From NCBI RefSeq assembly GCF_015710975.1, contig NZ_CP049783.1:1-64000 (forward strand): a stretch of 64,000 nucleotides of DNA, read 5' to 3'. The translations under genes were made by a program, and so were the position numbers. How positions within the stretch are numbered: position 1 is the stretch's first letter; the number at the start of each line of letters is the position of its first letter. The DNA is from Paenibacillus polymyxa. Its GTDB lineage: Bacteria; Bacillota; Bacilli; Paenibacillales; Paenibacillaceae. Positions 25,058 through 34,862 of the stretch are shown piece after piece. The notes under the pieces are model-generated. The model ran no database searches. It was not told the origin of the DNA and saw only the letters and a list, made by a program, of their open reading frames with translations.

Positions 25058-26419
25058 ATGAAAACGGACCATTTTGTTATGGAAGCATGCGAGCAATTAC
25101 AGGCAAAAGACTTCAGTACAACAATCGCCTTGCGCCTGAGTAACCCTGAATCGGTCTACAAAGCAGTCCACGCAGAGCAAAATATTTCACCCGAAACAAA
25201 ATATCACCCATGGGGAGATACTTCGCTTTCACACGGTTATCCGGGTAATATTTTTTTACTATCTCAATGTCGTGCTTCAGATTCCACGTATGATTGGAAT
25301 CAGGCAATCTACTTGAATATGAAGCACATTCAAGCTTCACTTGCTAAAAAAGGTCTGAATGATGTCTCACTTTACAGCGGCTGGACCGGCATCGCTTCTT
25401 CTGTGAGAGAAGCCTCCAATCATGGCGAATACTACAGCCATTTTTTACAGCAAATACATGAATGGATGATTCCTCTGACAGAACAATGGCTGCAATTGAA
25501 TACAGCACAATTAGCTCTGCACGAAGGGATGCCCATGCAATCCTTTGATACGATTTCAGGAGCCTCCGGGATTGGGAGATATATTGTGATGAATTCAACC
25601 GATCCTAGTTGTACTCCTCTTGTCGAGCCTATTCTTCAATTTTTAACCGATCTCACATATCCTATAAAAATTCACAACCGCTATGTTCCAGGCTGGTACT
25701 CTCCGCAAAAGTTCCAATTTTTGGATCGTGATAAAAGCAATTACGCTATGGGTAATTTCAATTGCGGAATGGCACACGGCATTCCCGGACCATTGGCCTT
25801 ACTATCTGTAGCTTACAGTTCTGGAATTGAAGTAAAAGGCCAATATCAAGCGATTGAAACGATTACAGAATGGCTGCTTAAGTATAAAAATGAGGATACA
25901 TACGGCTACTACTGGCCTCATATTGTTCCTTTTGAAGCTGAAACAGGCTCTTTACAGTTAGATTTAAAACGAGCAAGAGAAGCCTGGTGTTACGGTACTC
26001 CCGGCGTTGCCTGTTCCTTATATCTTGCCGGGAAGGCTCTTCATGATGAAGAACTGCAAAAAATGGCTGTGAAGGCCTGTATCGGTGCCATTACCTATGA
26101 GGTTACTAAGCAGGAAATGGACTCCTCTGCATTGTGTCATGGTCTTGCCGGGTTACTTACGATCTCCTGGCGAATGTGGTGTCACAGTAAGGAACCAGCG
26201 TTTATCCCGCTTATTCAACACTTAACCAGTCAGCTGATAGATCGCTTTCAAGCCGATAGCCCACTTGGATATCTGGACCCCGAGCCAAGGGCAGACAGCT
26301 CTTTGGCCTGGCTGACAAAAGCAGGCCTGCTTGAAGGCGTCGCCGGGATTGCTTCTGCTTTATTAAGTGTTTCTGAGAACAAAGAGATGCCCTGGGATTA
26401 CATGCTCATGCTATCCTAG
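25058..26419 (+). CDS. Lanthionine cyclase LanC, copy 2
   Basis: A 453-aa second LanC, divergent from lanA. It keeps the catalytic set: His240 in NCGMAHGIPG, Cys311 in EAWCYGTPG, and Cys360-His361 in SALCHGLAG. Toroid repeats SLYSGWTGIASSVREA and LLEGVAGIASALLSV are present. The protein is about 30 residues longer than copy 1, with which it shares the family scaffold but only limited identity outside the motifs. GAAAGGGG lies 8 nt upstream of ATG 25058. It may close rings that copy 1 cannot, or form a heteromeric synthetase. Its stop codon abuts that of convergent lanG with no gap. Confidence 0.93.
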   Translation: MKTDHFVMEACEQLQAKDFSTTIALRLSNPESVYKAVHAEQNISPETKYHPWGDTSLSHGYPGNIFLLSQCRASDSTYDWNQAIYLNMKHIQASLAKKGLNDVSLYSGWTGIASSVREASNHGEYYSHFLQQIHEWMIPLTEQWLQLNTAQLALHEGMPMQSFDTISGASGIGRYIVMNSTDPSCTPLVEPILQFLTDLTYPIKIHNRYVPGWYSPQKFQFLDRDKSNYAMGNFNCGMAHGIPGPLALLSVAYSSGIEVKGQYQAIETITEWLLKYKNEDTYGYYWPHIVPFEAETGSLQLDLKRAREAWCYGTPGVACSLYLAGKALHDEELQKMAVKACIGAITYEVTKQEMDSSALCHGLAGLLTISWRMWCHSKEPAFIPLIQHLTSQLIDRFQADSPLGYLDPEPRADSSLAWLTKAGLLEGVAGIASALLSVSENKEMPWDYMLMLS

Positions 26420-27154
26420 CTACAGCCAATCTCTATTCACAAACATCTTTCTTCCAGCAAATAGATAGGCTAAAAACGTAAAAAGTACAATCAAACCAAG
26501 ACTATAAGGCTCAACTCTAGGAGCATAGCTCGCTGTTTGCGGCAACATGATATAATAAGGAATCGTAAAAGGAAACCATGCGCCTATGGAAGAGTGAAAG
26601 CCTGTCATAACAATATTAGGCACCACACAGCAAATAGCCATTCCTAGTGAAGCTCCAAAATTGCGAATTTTCACCGAGAGCATAAGCTGGAGGGCTGCCA
26701 ATGGTAGAATCCCGAACCACCCTCCCCATCCGGTAGAAAGGACGAGCAACCAAGGGATTTTTCCTGGAGCACCTGCTATATACCCACCTACAAAATATCC
26801 TACTATGAATGTAAGCTGATCAAGAAACAGGATGAGAATGAGCAATATATATTTTGCATAATAGATTCGCTGACGGGGATATGGACTGCTCAATAAAATC
26901 TTCCATCCCCCGTCTCGATGTTCGTATGCGCACAAAAGAGAAGCGATAATTCCACAATAAAGCGGATAAAAAAACATCGAGTGAAATTGCGCCGCATAGG
27001 TGTATAGCATTAACCAGCTAGGCTCATAAAACTGCTTCAAATCGTTCAGTTCCAGGACTCCCATTAAAGAATTGATAACCGCATCTAATATAATGAGAAT
27101 CCATACCATGACCCATTGAAGCTTCATCGCTTCCACGCGTAAAATGGATCCCAT
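26420..27154 (-). CDS. lanG: Lantibiotic immunity ABC permease LanG
   Basis: A 244-aa permease with six hydrophobic segments (VMVWILIILDAVINSLMGVL; MLYTYAAQFHSMFFYPLYCG; ILILFLDQLTFIVGYFVGGY). It is the second permease of an ABC-2 lantibiotic efflux transporter (LanFEG) that protects the producer membrane. Start ATG 27154 is chosen because GGAGGAGGAG lies just upstream and 13 nt separate it from lanE; the open frame back to 27238 would overlap lanE by 71 nt. Stop codons of lanG and lanC2 are back to back. Confidence 0.88.
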   Translation of the reverse strand: MGSILRVEAMKLQWVMVWILIILDAVINSLMGVLELNDLKQFYEPSWLMLYTYAAQFHSMFFYPLYCGIIASLLCAYEHRDGGWKILLSSPYPRQRIYYAKYILLILILFLDQLTFIVGYFVGGYIAGAPGKIPWLLVLSTGWGGWFGILPLAALQLMLSVKIRNFGASLGMAICCVVPNIVMTGFHSSIGAWFPFTIPYYIMLPQTASYAPRVEPYSLGLIVLFTFLAYLFAGRKMFVNRDWL

Positions 27155-27167
27155 ACTTCTCCTCCTC

Positions 27168-27875
27168 CTATTTGAATTCATGCTTTCTAAACTGTAGAGT
27201 ACCGAGTCCTGTGAAGATGACCCCTGCACATAAAGCAATGATCACCCACATTACGTATCCCTTAATTAGAGGACTTGATAGAGCCGGATACGACCAAGGT
27301 AATAATTTAATCCAAAGAATACTGGTTCGTGCCAAAAACAAGCTGGCAATAGAACCAAATATGCCAAATGCTAACGGGAATGCCTGATTAGTAAAAAGCG
27401 TAGACAACCAAAGTTGAATTGCAAGTACAGGCAGAGTAGCCAAGCTGGCGTTAATCGGCTGCAGCAGCATAACTCGCCAAGGAATGGGCTCGTTTGTATA
27501 CAGCACCCAGATGAGACTCATCCCTGCTATCGTAATCAAGGCAGTACCAAACTGCAGAATCACAATCCAAAACATTTTGGATAAGTAGATGTAGCTTCTG
27601 GGAACCGGCATGGCCATAAGCTGCTTCCATGTTTGGGTATCATGCTCTGTACCCGCCATAATACTTGCTAGAAGTGTACCGCCAAGCAGCATCACGAACG
27701 AGATGAACATAAACATAACCGCAAAACCAGCATAGACTCCTCCCGGCCCCTGACGAAAGTAGAGATACCATTCCATGACAGTCATCCCTGTAAGGACACA
27801 GCCCTGTATTAGAGGAAGCCACCAGCATATTTTTTTCAGCTTATATCCTTCCGCCTTGATAACTTGGAGTATCAT
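27168..27875 (-). CDS. lanE: Lantibiotic immunity ABC permease LanE
   Basis: A 235-aa permease with the N-terminal VIKAEGYKLKK-type cytoplasmic start seen in LanE/MutE proteins. The motif GTEHDTQTWKQLMAMPVPRSYIYLSK near residue 70-95 is the ABC-2 signature of this family, followed by four further hydrophobic segments. It starts at ATG 27875 within the lanF stop (ATGA, 4-nt overlap) and should pair with LanG in the membrane. Middle gene of lanFEG. Confidence 0.9.
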   Translation of the reverse strand: MILQVIKAEGYKLKKICWWLPLIQGCVLTGMTVMEWYLYFRQGPGGVYAGFAVMFMFISFVMLLGGTLLASIMAGTEHDTQTWKQLMAMPVPRSYIYLSKMFWIVILQFGTALITIAGMSLIWVLYTNEPIPWRVMLLQPINASLATLPVLAIQLWLSTLFTNQAFPLAFGIFGSIASLFLARTSILWIKLLPWSYPALSSPLIKGYVMWVIIALCAGVIFTGLGTLQFRKHEFK

Positions 27876-28795
27876 AAACTTCGCTCCTTACCCGTCAGCT
27901 CCAGGAATATTTCCTCCAATGTTTTTTTCTTCTCCCTTACCCGATAGACGGGGTGATTGTGCTCTACCAACACTTTGATCATCTCCGATGATTGTTGCCG
28001 ATCCACAATAGGAGTTATGACCTCTTTTTGCTCCATGGATTCAGCTCCGGCAATCCATCCATGCTGCATCAGGGCTCCAGCAGCCTGAACAGGATTTTGG
28101 GTTTCAATGAATAATTGAGGCTTGCTTTTGTCTGTAAGTTCTTTCATCGTTCCCTGGAAAATCATTTCTCCTTGATTAATAATCCCTACATAGGTTGCGA
28201 TCTGTTCGATTTCACTTAGTAGATGGCTCGAAACCAATACCGTCATTCCGTAAGCATCAGGCAGGCTCATAATTAACTCCCGAATTTCCTGGATACCAGA
28301 CGGGTCCAAACCATTCGTCGGTTCATCAAGAATCAACAATTTGGGATCAGCAATCAACGCCATGGCAATTCCTAGCCTTTGCCTCATCCCCAAGGAGTAT
28401 CCTTTTACCGGTCGATACGCATCTTTGCTTAATCTCACCAAATCCAGCACTTTATGAATTTTTCGGGTCGGCAGCCCACGCATTGTTGTAACGATTTCCA
28501 AATTTCGATATGCAGACAAATGGGCATAATAGGCAGGTGATTCAACCAGAGAACCTACATCCTTTAATATTTCCATGCGATGATCCTTGAGCTTTTTCCC
28601 AAAAATCTCAATCTCCCCGGATGTGGATTTAATCAGCCCGAGTAGCATACGAATCGTGGTCGTTTTTCCCGCCCCGTTTGGTCCCAAAAATCCGTAAATT
28701 TGCTTCTCAGGTACCTGGAGATTTATTTGTTTGACAAATTCTCGTTTTCCAAAACGCCTGGTTAGCTGCTGTGTATGTATTACATATTCAGACAT
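27872..28795 (-). CDS. lanF: Lantibiotic immunity ABC ATPase LanF
   Basis: A 307-aa ATPase of the bacitracin/lantibiotic self-protection type. Walker A is GPNGAGKTTT, signature YSLGMRQRLGIA, Walker B LLILDEPTNGLDP; the LanF-type E-loop sits in the Q-loop region (VESPAYYAHLSAYRNLEI). The C-terminal ~80 residues form the usual regulatory extension. It heads the lanFEG unit, with 11-bp-phased hexamers upstream at 28835-28888 that may bind the LanR of the neighbouring two-component system. Confidence 0.93.
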   Translation of the reverse strand: MSEYVIHTQQLTRRFGKREFVKQINLQVPEKQIYGFLGPNGAGKTTTIRMLLGLIKSTSGEIEIFGKKLKDHRMEILKDVGSLVESPAYYAHLSAYRNLEIVTTMRGLPTRKIHKVLDLVRLSKDAYRPVKGYSLGMRQRLGIAMALIADPKLLILDEPTNGLDPSGIQEIRELIMSLPDAYGMTVLVSSHLLSEIEQIATYVGIINQGEMIFQGTMKELTDKSKPQLFIETQNPVQAAGALMQHGWIAGAESMEQKEVITPIVDRQQSSEMIKVLVEHNHPVYRVREKKKTLEEIFLELTGKERSL

Positions 28796-28834
28796 TTCCT
28801 GATCTCCTCTCGACTTTTAATGCTGAAGTTTTAG

Positions 28835-28888
28835 TTACATACAGTTTACAGAAGGAAAGTTAACATCAGGTAAACAGTTCCTAAACAA
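28835..28888 (-). promoter_or_regulatory. 11-bp-phased direct repeats upstream of lanFEG
   Basis: TTACAT (28835) and TTACAG (28846) are 11 bp apart. TAACAT (28861), AAACAG (28872) and AAACAA (28883) continue at 11-bp steps. CAGTTTAC and GTAAACAG also form an inverted pair. Direct hexamers at helical spacing fit an OmpR-type regulator such as the adjacent LanR. Confidence 0.5.
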
Positions 28889-28940
28889 CAGGCAAAAAAA
28901 CGAGCGGACTCCAAAATGTGAAGGCACAGATGTTAAAGAG

Positions 28941-30011
28941 TTACATATTTAGCGGCAAAGTAATTTCCACCCTGGTACCCTTTTTACTTCCCGGAAGAAT
29001 ATGAAGCGTTCCGTTATGAGCTTCAATAAAGCTTTTGGCAATAGATATGCCATGCTCTTTGGAATGAGACACCTGTATACATTCAGTTGGATTCATTCCT
29101 TTTCCATCATCTTCGATCGAAATATGAAGCTTATCGCTCTCTTTATTTACATACATTGAAATATGTGTACCTGAAGGATTATGAATGATTGCGTTCATCA
29201 GAAAATTTTTCAGCACTCTACCTAATAATTTACTATCGAAGGGCATGGTACATACTGCCTCCAATGACATAAAAGAAAATTTGTACTGCTCGGCCGAAGG
29301 ATGGTTAGCGATATCTATGACTGTATTGCGGAGAAACTCCACAATGTCCTCCTTCTTCAGCTGGATCGGCAAGGCACCCTCCTTGAGCTGCATAGAAGCA
29401 TTCAAATCCTGAATTAACTGCTTCATTTCCGTTACTTTCTCACTGATAGCCATACTAAAGCTTCTTTTTTCTTCATCGGACCAATCATACTCTTGAGTAG
29501 TCAGCATGGCTGCATATCCTTCAATATAGGATAATGGTGTTTTGAGATCATGGCTTACGCCTGCTACCCACTGCTTTTTTCGCTTTTCTATTTCTATTCT
29601 CTCTTCCTCATTACTGCGCAATTGAGCAGATAAGATGTTCATTTGTTCAAAAACTTCTTTATACAATTGATACGGAGGCTTATAATTATTTCTCTGATTT
29701 TTTTTGCGATCTGGCAGTTCTAGCTCACTTAGCGGTGCCTGGAATTCCCCTGTTGCTATATTTCCAATCCATTTAATTACATACACCAAGGGTTTGCCTA
29801 TATACCATCCATAGACAACTATAAACACAAGGCTCTGCACGATTCCAAGTCCGATCCAGAAGAGATCAATATTCATATTATGAGATGTACCAAATGTACT
29901 TTTTATAAAAATATATATAACAGTACAGATAAGAAAACAAAGAACATAGGCTAGAGCAAAACATAATGTTACTTTTATAAAACGAAAGGACATCTTGACG
30001 AGAGAGTTCAT
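28941..30011 (-). CDS. Sensor histidine kinase LanK-like
   Basis: A 356-aa kinase with two N-terminal membrane segments separated by a very short extracellular stretch (about residues 37-47), as in intramembrane-sensing kinases that watch cell-wall antibiotics. HisKA motif: GVSHDLKTPLSYIEGY, with the phosphoacceptor His. The HATPase keeps NFLMNAIIHNPSGT and DDGKGM, though the last glycine box reads SKEHGISIAKSF. It starts at ATG 30011, overlapping the regulator stop by 4 nt. A weak hairpin-free gap of 145 nt separates it from lanF. Likely senses its own lantibiotic or envelope stress. Confidence 0.9.
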   Translation of the reverse strand: MNSLVKMSFRFIKVTLCFALAYVLCFLICTVIYIFIKSTFGTSHNMNIDLFWIGLGIVQSLVFIVVYGWYIGKPLVYVIKWIGNIATGEFQAPLSELELPDRKKNQRNNYKPPYQLYKEVFEQMNILSAQLRSNEEERIEIEKRKKQWVAGVSHDLKTPLSYIEGYAAMLTTQEYDWSDEEKRSFSMAISEKVTEMKQLIQDLNASMQLKEGALPIQLKKEDIVEFLRNTVIDIANHPSAEQYKFSFMSLEAVCTMPFDSKLLGRVLKNFLMNAIIHNPSGTHISMYVNKESDKLHISIEDDGKGMNPTECIQVSHSKEHGISIAKSFIEAHNGTLHILPGSKKGTRVEITLPLNM

Positions 30012-30727
30012 TCTTGCTCCCCCCTCTTGACTGATAGCATTTTATAACCTAGCCCTCTTACATTAACTAAAAATTGCGGGTGCTTGGGATCAGGTTCTAT
30101 TTTTTTTCGCAAACGAGAGATATGAATGACTACTGTCTTTTCATCACCAAGGAAGGTCTCGCTCCATATTGCTTCGTATAGCTGACGCACACTGAATATA
30201 CGGTTAGGATGCTTGCACAAAAATACCAGCAGCAGCCATTCACGTGCAGGACAATCGACCTCTTGGTCTTGCACATACAACACACCTGATTCCAATTCCA
30301 GACAAAAATATCCAAAATCTAAGGTTCGTAAGGCAGGCTTCATGTCCGCTGTTGTCACTTTTCGATATTTCATTCGAGCTTTCATACGTGCAACGACTTC
30401 TAACGGATTAAACGGTTTGGTAATATAATCGTCCCCACCAATACCAAATCCCATTAATTTGTCCAAATCTGTATCTCTTGCCGTCAAAAAAAGAATAGGA
30501 GCTTCCGTGTATAGACGCATCTGACGACACACCTCAAATCCATCACGATCAGGAAGCATAACATCAAGCACAATCACATCAATACGAGATTCCATCACGA
30601 TTTGCAACGCTTCTTGACCCGTGGCTGCATGCTTAACATGTAGAAACCCTTCTTTTTTTAAAACTGTTGTCAGCATATCTCGCAGTCCCTGTTCATCGTC
30701 TACGATAAGCACTGCAATTTCTTCCAT
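30008..30727 (-). CDS. OmpR-family response regulator LanR-like
   Basis: A 239-aa regulator. The receiver keeps LIVDDEQGLRD, phosphoacceptor VIVLDVMLPDRDG and the Lys in YITKPFNPLEVVARM. The winged helix carries REWLLLVFLCKHPNRIFSV and VVIHISRLRKKIEPDPKHP. The start is uncertain: ATG 30727 (MEEIAVLIVDDE) and TTG 30733 both follow GGAG; ATG 30769 adds basic residues of doubtful reality. Coupled to the kinase by a 4-nt overlap. Its probable targets are lanFEG and perhaps lanA. Confidence 0.9.
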   Translation of the reverse strand: MEEIAVLIVDDEQGLRDMLTTVLKKEGFLHVKHAATGQEALQIVMESRIDVIVLDVMLPDRDGFEVCRQMRLYTEAPILFLTARDTDLDKLMGFGIGGDDYITKPFNPLEVVARMKARMKYRKVTTADMKPALRTLDFGYFCLELESGVLYVQDQEVDCPAREWLLLVFLCKHPNRIFSVRQLYEAIWSETFLGDEKTVVIHISRLRKKIEPDPKHPQFLVNVRGLGYKMLSVKRGEQE

Positions 30728-30890
30728 AACCAAGGTTCTCCATTCTTTTTTTACATTTTTTACTTTCATTATAAAAGCAAACGGGCAGAATTTAAATCGA
30801 GTTCCATCACATATCGTACATCCCCGTGAATATACTTAATAACCAACAAGGCCAAACTGTGCCGTGTATCCACTTGGGGGGTGCCTAACA

Positions 30891-32057
30891 ATGACGGAAC
30901 CACGCCAGCCATATTCATTCGTCGTATCCCGCGAAGATTGGTCGCTGCATCGCAAAGGGTACCAGGACCAGCAACGCCATCAGCAGAAGGTCAAAGATGT
31001 CATTAAGCAAAATCTACCCGATCTGATAACGGAAGAAAATATTATAATGTCGGACGGTCAACAGATTATCAAAGTGCCCATTCGCAGTCTGGATGAATAT
31101 CGCTTCATTTATAACTACCAAAAGCAAAAGCATGTAGGTCAAGGGGATGGCGACAGTCAGGTGGGGGATGTCATCGGACGTGATCCTGCTTCCCAGAAGC
31201 CAGGTAAAGGTGAGAAAGCAGGCGACCAGCCAGGACATGATATTATGGAAACTGAAGTCAGCATAGAAGAACTCGAAGATATGCTGTTCGAGGAAATGGA
31301 ATTACCGCATTTGCAGCAAAAAGATAAGGATCAAATTGAGGTTGAATCTATCGTATTCAATGATATACGTAAAAAAGGCATGCAAGCGAACATTGACAAG
31401 AAGCGAACGATACTCGAAAATCTGCGCCGCAACGCTCGTGAGGGGAATCCGGGCATCCATCATATTAGTCCGGACGATCTTCGTTACAAAACATGGGAAG
31501 AGAAAACCATTCCCCAATCCAATGCGGTAATTATAGCTATGATGGACACCTCAGGCAGCATGGGATCTTTTGAAAAATATTGCGCCCGCAGCTTCTTTTT
31601 CTGGATGACTCGCTTTTTGCGTCGCCAATATGAAAAGGTGGAAATTGTCTTTCTTGCGCATCATACCGAAGCCAAAGAGGTTACGGAGGAAGAATTTTTT
31701 ACTCGCGGTGAAAGTGGTGGCACAATCTGCTCTTCTGCTTATTTGAAAGCATTGGAGATTATCGACAAGCGCTATCCTCCTTCCACTTATAATATTTATC
31801 CCTTCCATTTCTCCGATGGCGATAACCTAAGCTCAGACAATGAACGGTGTGTGAAACTAATTGAGGAGCTTATGAAGCGCAGCAATATGTTCGGCTATGG
31901 AGAGGTGAACCAATATAATCGCAGCAGTACGCTGATGTCAGCCTACAAGAATATTAAGGCAGATCAGTTTATGTACTATGTCATCAAGGAAAAAGGTGAG
32001 GTATACCAAGCCCTACGCACCTTTTTTCGCAAACGGGAAGGGGGAACGGTGGGATGA
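30891..32057 (+). CDS. yhbH: Sporulation protein YhbH
   Basis: A 388-aa cytosolic protein of the YhbH/YeaH (UPF0229) family, which carries a von Willebrand A-like domain ([25 protein letters not shown] near residue 220, a MIDAS DxSxS site). It works with the PrkA kinase and SpoVR during sporulation; in the enteric homologues the three genes are adjacent. ATG 30891 follows GGGGGGTG; the frame from 30864 lacks a site. It overlaps spoVR by 4 nt. The third member, prkA, is here 14 kb away at 45.6 kb. Confidence 0.93.
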   Translation: MTEPRQPYSFVVSREDWSLHRKGYQDQQRHQQKVKDVIKQNLPDLITEENIIMSDGQQIIKVPIRSLDEYRFIYNYQKQKHVGQGDGDSQVGDVIGRDPASQKPGKGEKAGDQPGHDIMETEVSIEELEDMLFEEMELPHLQQKDKDQIEVESIVFNDIRKKGMQANIDKKRTILENLRRNAREGNPGIHHISPDDLRYKTWEEKTIPQSNAVIIAMMDTSGSMGSFEKYCARSFFFWMTRFLRRQYEKVEIVFLAHHTEAKEVTEEEFFTRGESGGTICSSAYLKALEIIDKRYPPSTYNIYPFHFSDGDNLSSDNERCVKLIEELMKRSNMFGYGEVNQYNRSSTLMSAYKNIKADQFMYYVIKEKGEVYQALRTFFRKREGGTVG

Positions 32058-33499
32058 GTACCGACCAGAAAGAGCTGGAATACGCGATATCAGAAATTAT
32101 GGAGATTGCTGATGGATTCGGGCTCGACTACTATCCGATGAGGTATGAGATTTGTCCGGCGGATATTGTATACACATTCGGGGCGTATGGTATGCCCACG
32201 CGCTTCAGCCACTGGAGTTTCGGAAAAACATTTCACAAGATGAAGATGCAGTACGATTTTGGATTGAGTAAAATCTATGAGCTGGTCATCAACTCCAATC
32301 CCTGCTACGCTTTCCTGCTGGATGGAAATTCGTTGGTGCAAAATAAACTGATTGTCGCTCATGTGTTGGCGCACTGCGATTTTTTCAAACACAACGCCCG
32401 CTTCTCGGCCTCCAACCGCAATATGGTCGAGAGCATGTCTGCCACCGCAGAACGGATCAGCAGCTATGAAATGGAATACGGCTCAAAGGCCGTGGAATCC
32501 TTCATTGACTCTGTACTGGCGATACAAGAGCATGTAGACCCACAGCTCATCAAACCAAGGCATCTAGATAAACAACGATACATGGAACTCAAAATCAAGG
32601 AGCAAAAAGAACCTAAAAAACACCAGCGTCCCATCGGACCTTACGATGATCTGTGGTCACTGGACACAGTAAAGCAGCATGATTCGGCCGAGACCGAGGG
32701 GATCAAGGTACGCCAGTTCCCACCGGAACCTGAAAAGGATATTGTCTGGTTTATTCAGGAATTCTCCGAGGTACTGGAGGATTGGCAGCGGGACATCATG
32801 ACGATGCTGCGGGACGAAATGCTGTATTTCTGGCCCCAAATGGAGACCAAAATCATGAATGAAGGCTGGGCCTCTTATTGGCATCAACGGATTGTCAGGG
32901 AACTGGATTTGACCGGGGATGAAACTGTTGAATTTGCCATGCTGAACGCTTCCGTTGTGCAGCCTTCCAAGCAAAGCTTGAATCCGTATTATTTGGGATT
33001 GAAGATATTTGAAGATATTGAAAAGCGATGGGATAACCCGACTCGCGAGGAGCAAGAGCGCCAAGGACGCAAACCGGGCGAGGGCCGAGCTAAAATGTTC
33101 GAGGTGCGAGAGTTTGATTCGGACACCTCTTTTATACGCAATTACATGACCAAGCAGCTAACAGAGGATTTAGATTTGTACGTGTTTGAGAAACGGGGAC
33201 CGGATTGGAAAATTACCGATAAATCCTGGGAAAACATACGGGATCAGCTTGTGTTCTCACGTGTAAATGGCGGCTCCCCTTATATCGTTGTTGAGGACGG
33301 GGATTATCAGCATACAGGCGAGTTGAAGCTCAAGCACCAGTATGAAGGCATTGAGCTGGATTTAAAATATATGGAGCGCACGCTTCCATATGTATATCAA
33401 CTGTGGGGGCGTACCGTTCATTTGGAAACGATGATTGAGGGGAAGCTCGCCTTATTTTCATATGATGGGAAGAAACATCATCGCAAGTTTGTGCAGTGA
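32054..33499 (+). CDS. spoVR: SpoVR family protein
   Basis: A 481-aa SpoVR homologue, needed for spore cortex formation in Bacillus; the molecular activity is unknown. Family blocks include [20 protein letters not shown] near residue 20, [25 protein letters not shown] [16 protein letters not shown] near 105, and [13 protein letters not shown] near 275, a motif resembling a metal-site His cluster. Starts at ATG 32054, within the yhbH stop. Followed by a terminator. Confidence 0.95.
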   Translation: MSTDQKELEYAISEIMEIADGFGLDYYPMRYEICPADIVYTFGAYGMPTRFSHWSFGKTFHKMKMQYDFGLSKIYELVINSNPCYAFLLDGNSLVQNKLIVAHVLAHCDFFKHNARFSASNRNMVESMSATAERISSYEMEYGSKAVESFIDSVLAIQEHVDPQLIKPRHLDKQRYMELKIKEQKEPKKHQRPIGPYDDLWSLDTVKQHDSAETEGIKVRQFPPEPEKDIVWFIQEFSEVLEDWQRDIMTMLRDEMLYFWPQMETKIMNEGWASYWHQRIVRELDLTGDETVEFAMLNASVVQPSKQSLNPYYLGLKIFEDIEKRWDNPTREEQERQGRKPGEGRAKMFEVREFDSDTSFIRNYMTKQLTEDLDLYVFEKRGPDWKITDKSWENIRDQLVFSRVNGGSPYIVVEDGDYQHTGELKLKHQYEGIELDLKYMERTLPYVYQLWGRTVHLETMIEGKLALFSYDGKKHHRKFVQ

Positions 33500-33526
33500 C
33501 CCACAATCGAATAGCCAGCCTAATTT

Positions 33527-33566
33527 AAAAAAGGTGCATTCCGAAGAAGGAAATGCGCCTTTTTTT
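33527..33566. terminator. Bidirectional terminator
   Basis: AAAAAAGGTGCATTCC / GGAAATGCGCCTTTTTT between convergent spoVR and the propeller lipoprotein gene. Confidence 0.85.
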
Positions 33567-33567
33567 A

Positions 33568-34749
33568 CTACTTTTTCTTAAATTCGACGATGTAGCTCTG
33601 ATTCAGTTGTTTTCCACCTTCCGAAATGTTCTGGTACATGGATAAAAACCGGGCGGAAGGGCTCCACACTGTTGGACTGTCATAGGATTGGATATCGGTC
33701 GTAACGGGAGTGGTTTTACCCGTGGATTGGTCAAACACATACAGCCCTCTCATTCCTTGCTGATCCTCATCATAAATGGAAAAAGCAAGCTTGGTCCCGT
33801 CGCTGGACCAGCTTCCACGACTCATTAAAGTCCCTTGACCCACGATCCCTTTCTCTTTGCCTTGTTCATCCAAAATGATCATACGGGCTGGTTCGGATGT
33901 ATTCCATTTCCGCTTTTCAATGGCAATAGATTTACCATCAAGCGACACAGCAAAAGACATGACCCCCTCTGCAATGGTCACAGCTTGAGGATGATTGAGA
34001 GAGAACCGATTCAGTACCGGATACCCTTGTTTATCATTGCCTGTATAAAATATGTCGTTACCCACTTTTTCGACATGAGTAATTAATTCTGAGCGATTCG
34101 GATCTTGAAAGCTTAGTTCTTCTGCTTTGCCGTTCAGACCAATCAGATGTATCTTACCGTCTGGTGTACCTGTAATGAGATGATCCTCATCGCCCCAGCT
34201 AACTTCGTTAGTCATATCCAGCTGACCAACCGATGTAACCTTACCACTGCTGAGCTCTAAAATATAGCCCTGGATATCATACTTGCTGCTGGCACTGCCC
34301 TCCGTAAAAAACACATGCCGTTGATCCGGTGATACCACAGCAAGTAACTGTAGAGCATTACGACCTAGTGTTAAAACTCGCTCCTTGTTGGTCTTTACAT
34401 TATGAATCCATAACTGATTCTGGCGCTCCACAATCAATTCTTCATCACTCAGCCATGACCTCGCGTAGACATCTCCCAGCCTGTCGATGGATTGTACCAC
34501 CAGTTCGTCCGATACTTGCTGCCGAGCTGCATCCATGTCAATCACAGTAAGCTTTTGCCCCGTTTTCATACCGGATGTTGGAATTGTCTCTCCTACGCTT
34601 TTTATGCCGCAGCCGCTGAGCAATCCTCCAGCGATCAAACCAGTCATGAGCAAGCCTGTGACTTTGTGTCTGAAAAAGCGTGCATAGGGATATTCGAGAC
34701 GAGGAAAGCCGTTCTTTTGCCCGTAGCTGTCTAGGTTTTTCTTCATCAT
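33568..34749 (-). CDS. Beta-propeller lipoprotein (TolB/WD40-like)
   Basis: A 393-aa putative lipoprotein. An unusually long, basic cytoplasmic start (~30 residues, MMKKNLDSYGQKNGF) precedes the hydrophobic segment and lipobox LLSGC. The mature part has about six propeller-like repeats with TolB/PD40 features (LAVVSPDQRHVFFTEG; GSWSSDGTKLAFSIYD; PTVWSPSARFLSMY). AAGGAGG lies 9 nt before ATG 34749. It follows a two-component system on the same strand (113-nt gap) and may be its surface partner or target. Function unknown. Confidence 0.75.
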   Translation of the reverse strand: MMKKNLDSYGQKNGFPRLEYPYARFFRHKVTGLLMTGLIAGGLLSGCGIKSVGETIPTSGMKTGQKLTVIDMDAARQQVSDELVVQSIDRLGDVYARSWLSDEELIVERQNQLWIHNVKTNKERVLTLGRNALQLLAVVSPDQRHVFFTEGSASSKYDIQGYILELSSGKVTSVGQLDMTNEVSWGDEDHLITGTPDGKIHLIGLNGKAEELSFQDPNRSELITHVEKVGNDIFYTGNDKQGYPVLNRFSLNHPQAVTIAEGVMSFAVSLDGKSIAIEKRKWNTSEPARMIILDEQGKEKGIVGQGTLMSRGSWSSDGTKLAFSIYDEDQQGMRGLYVFDQSTGKTTPVTTDIQSYDSPTVWSPSARFLSMYQNISEGGKQLNQSYIVEFKKK

Positions 34750-34862
34750 GTATAACGGCCTCCTTGTTAACGTTACCCCCAGCTTAATGCCTGAACATCT
34801 CGTGAATACATCGAATTGTTTCCAAATTGTAAATAAGACAACATTTTCAGTTCTAAAGCTAT

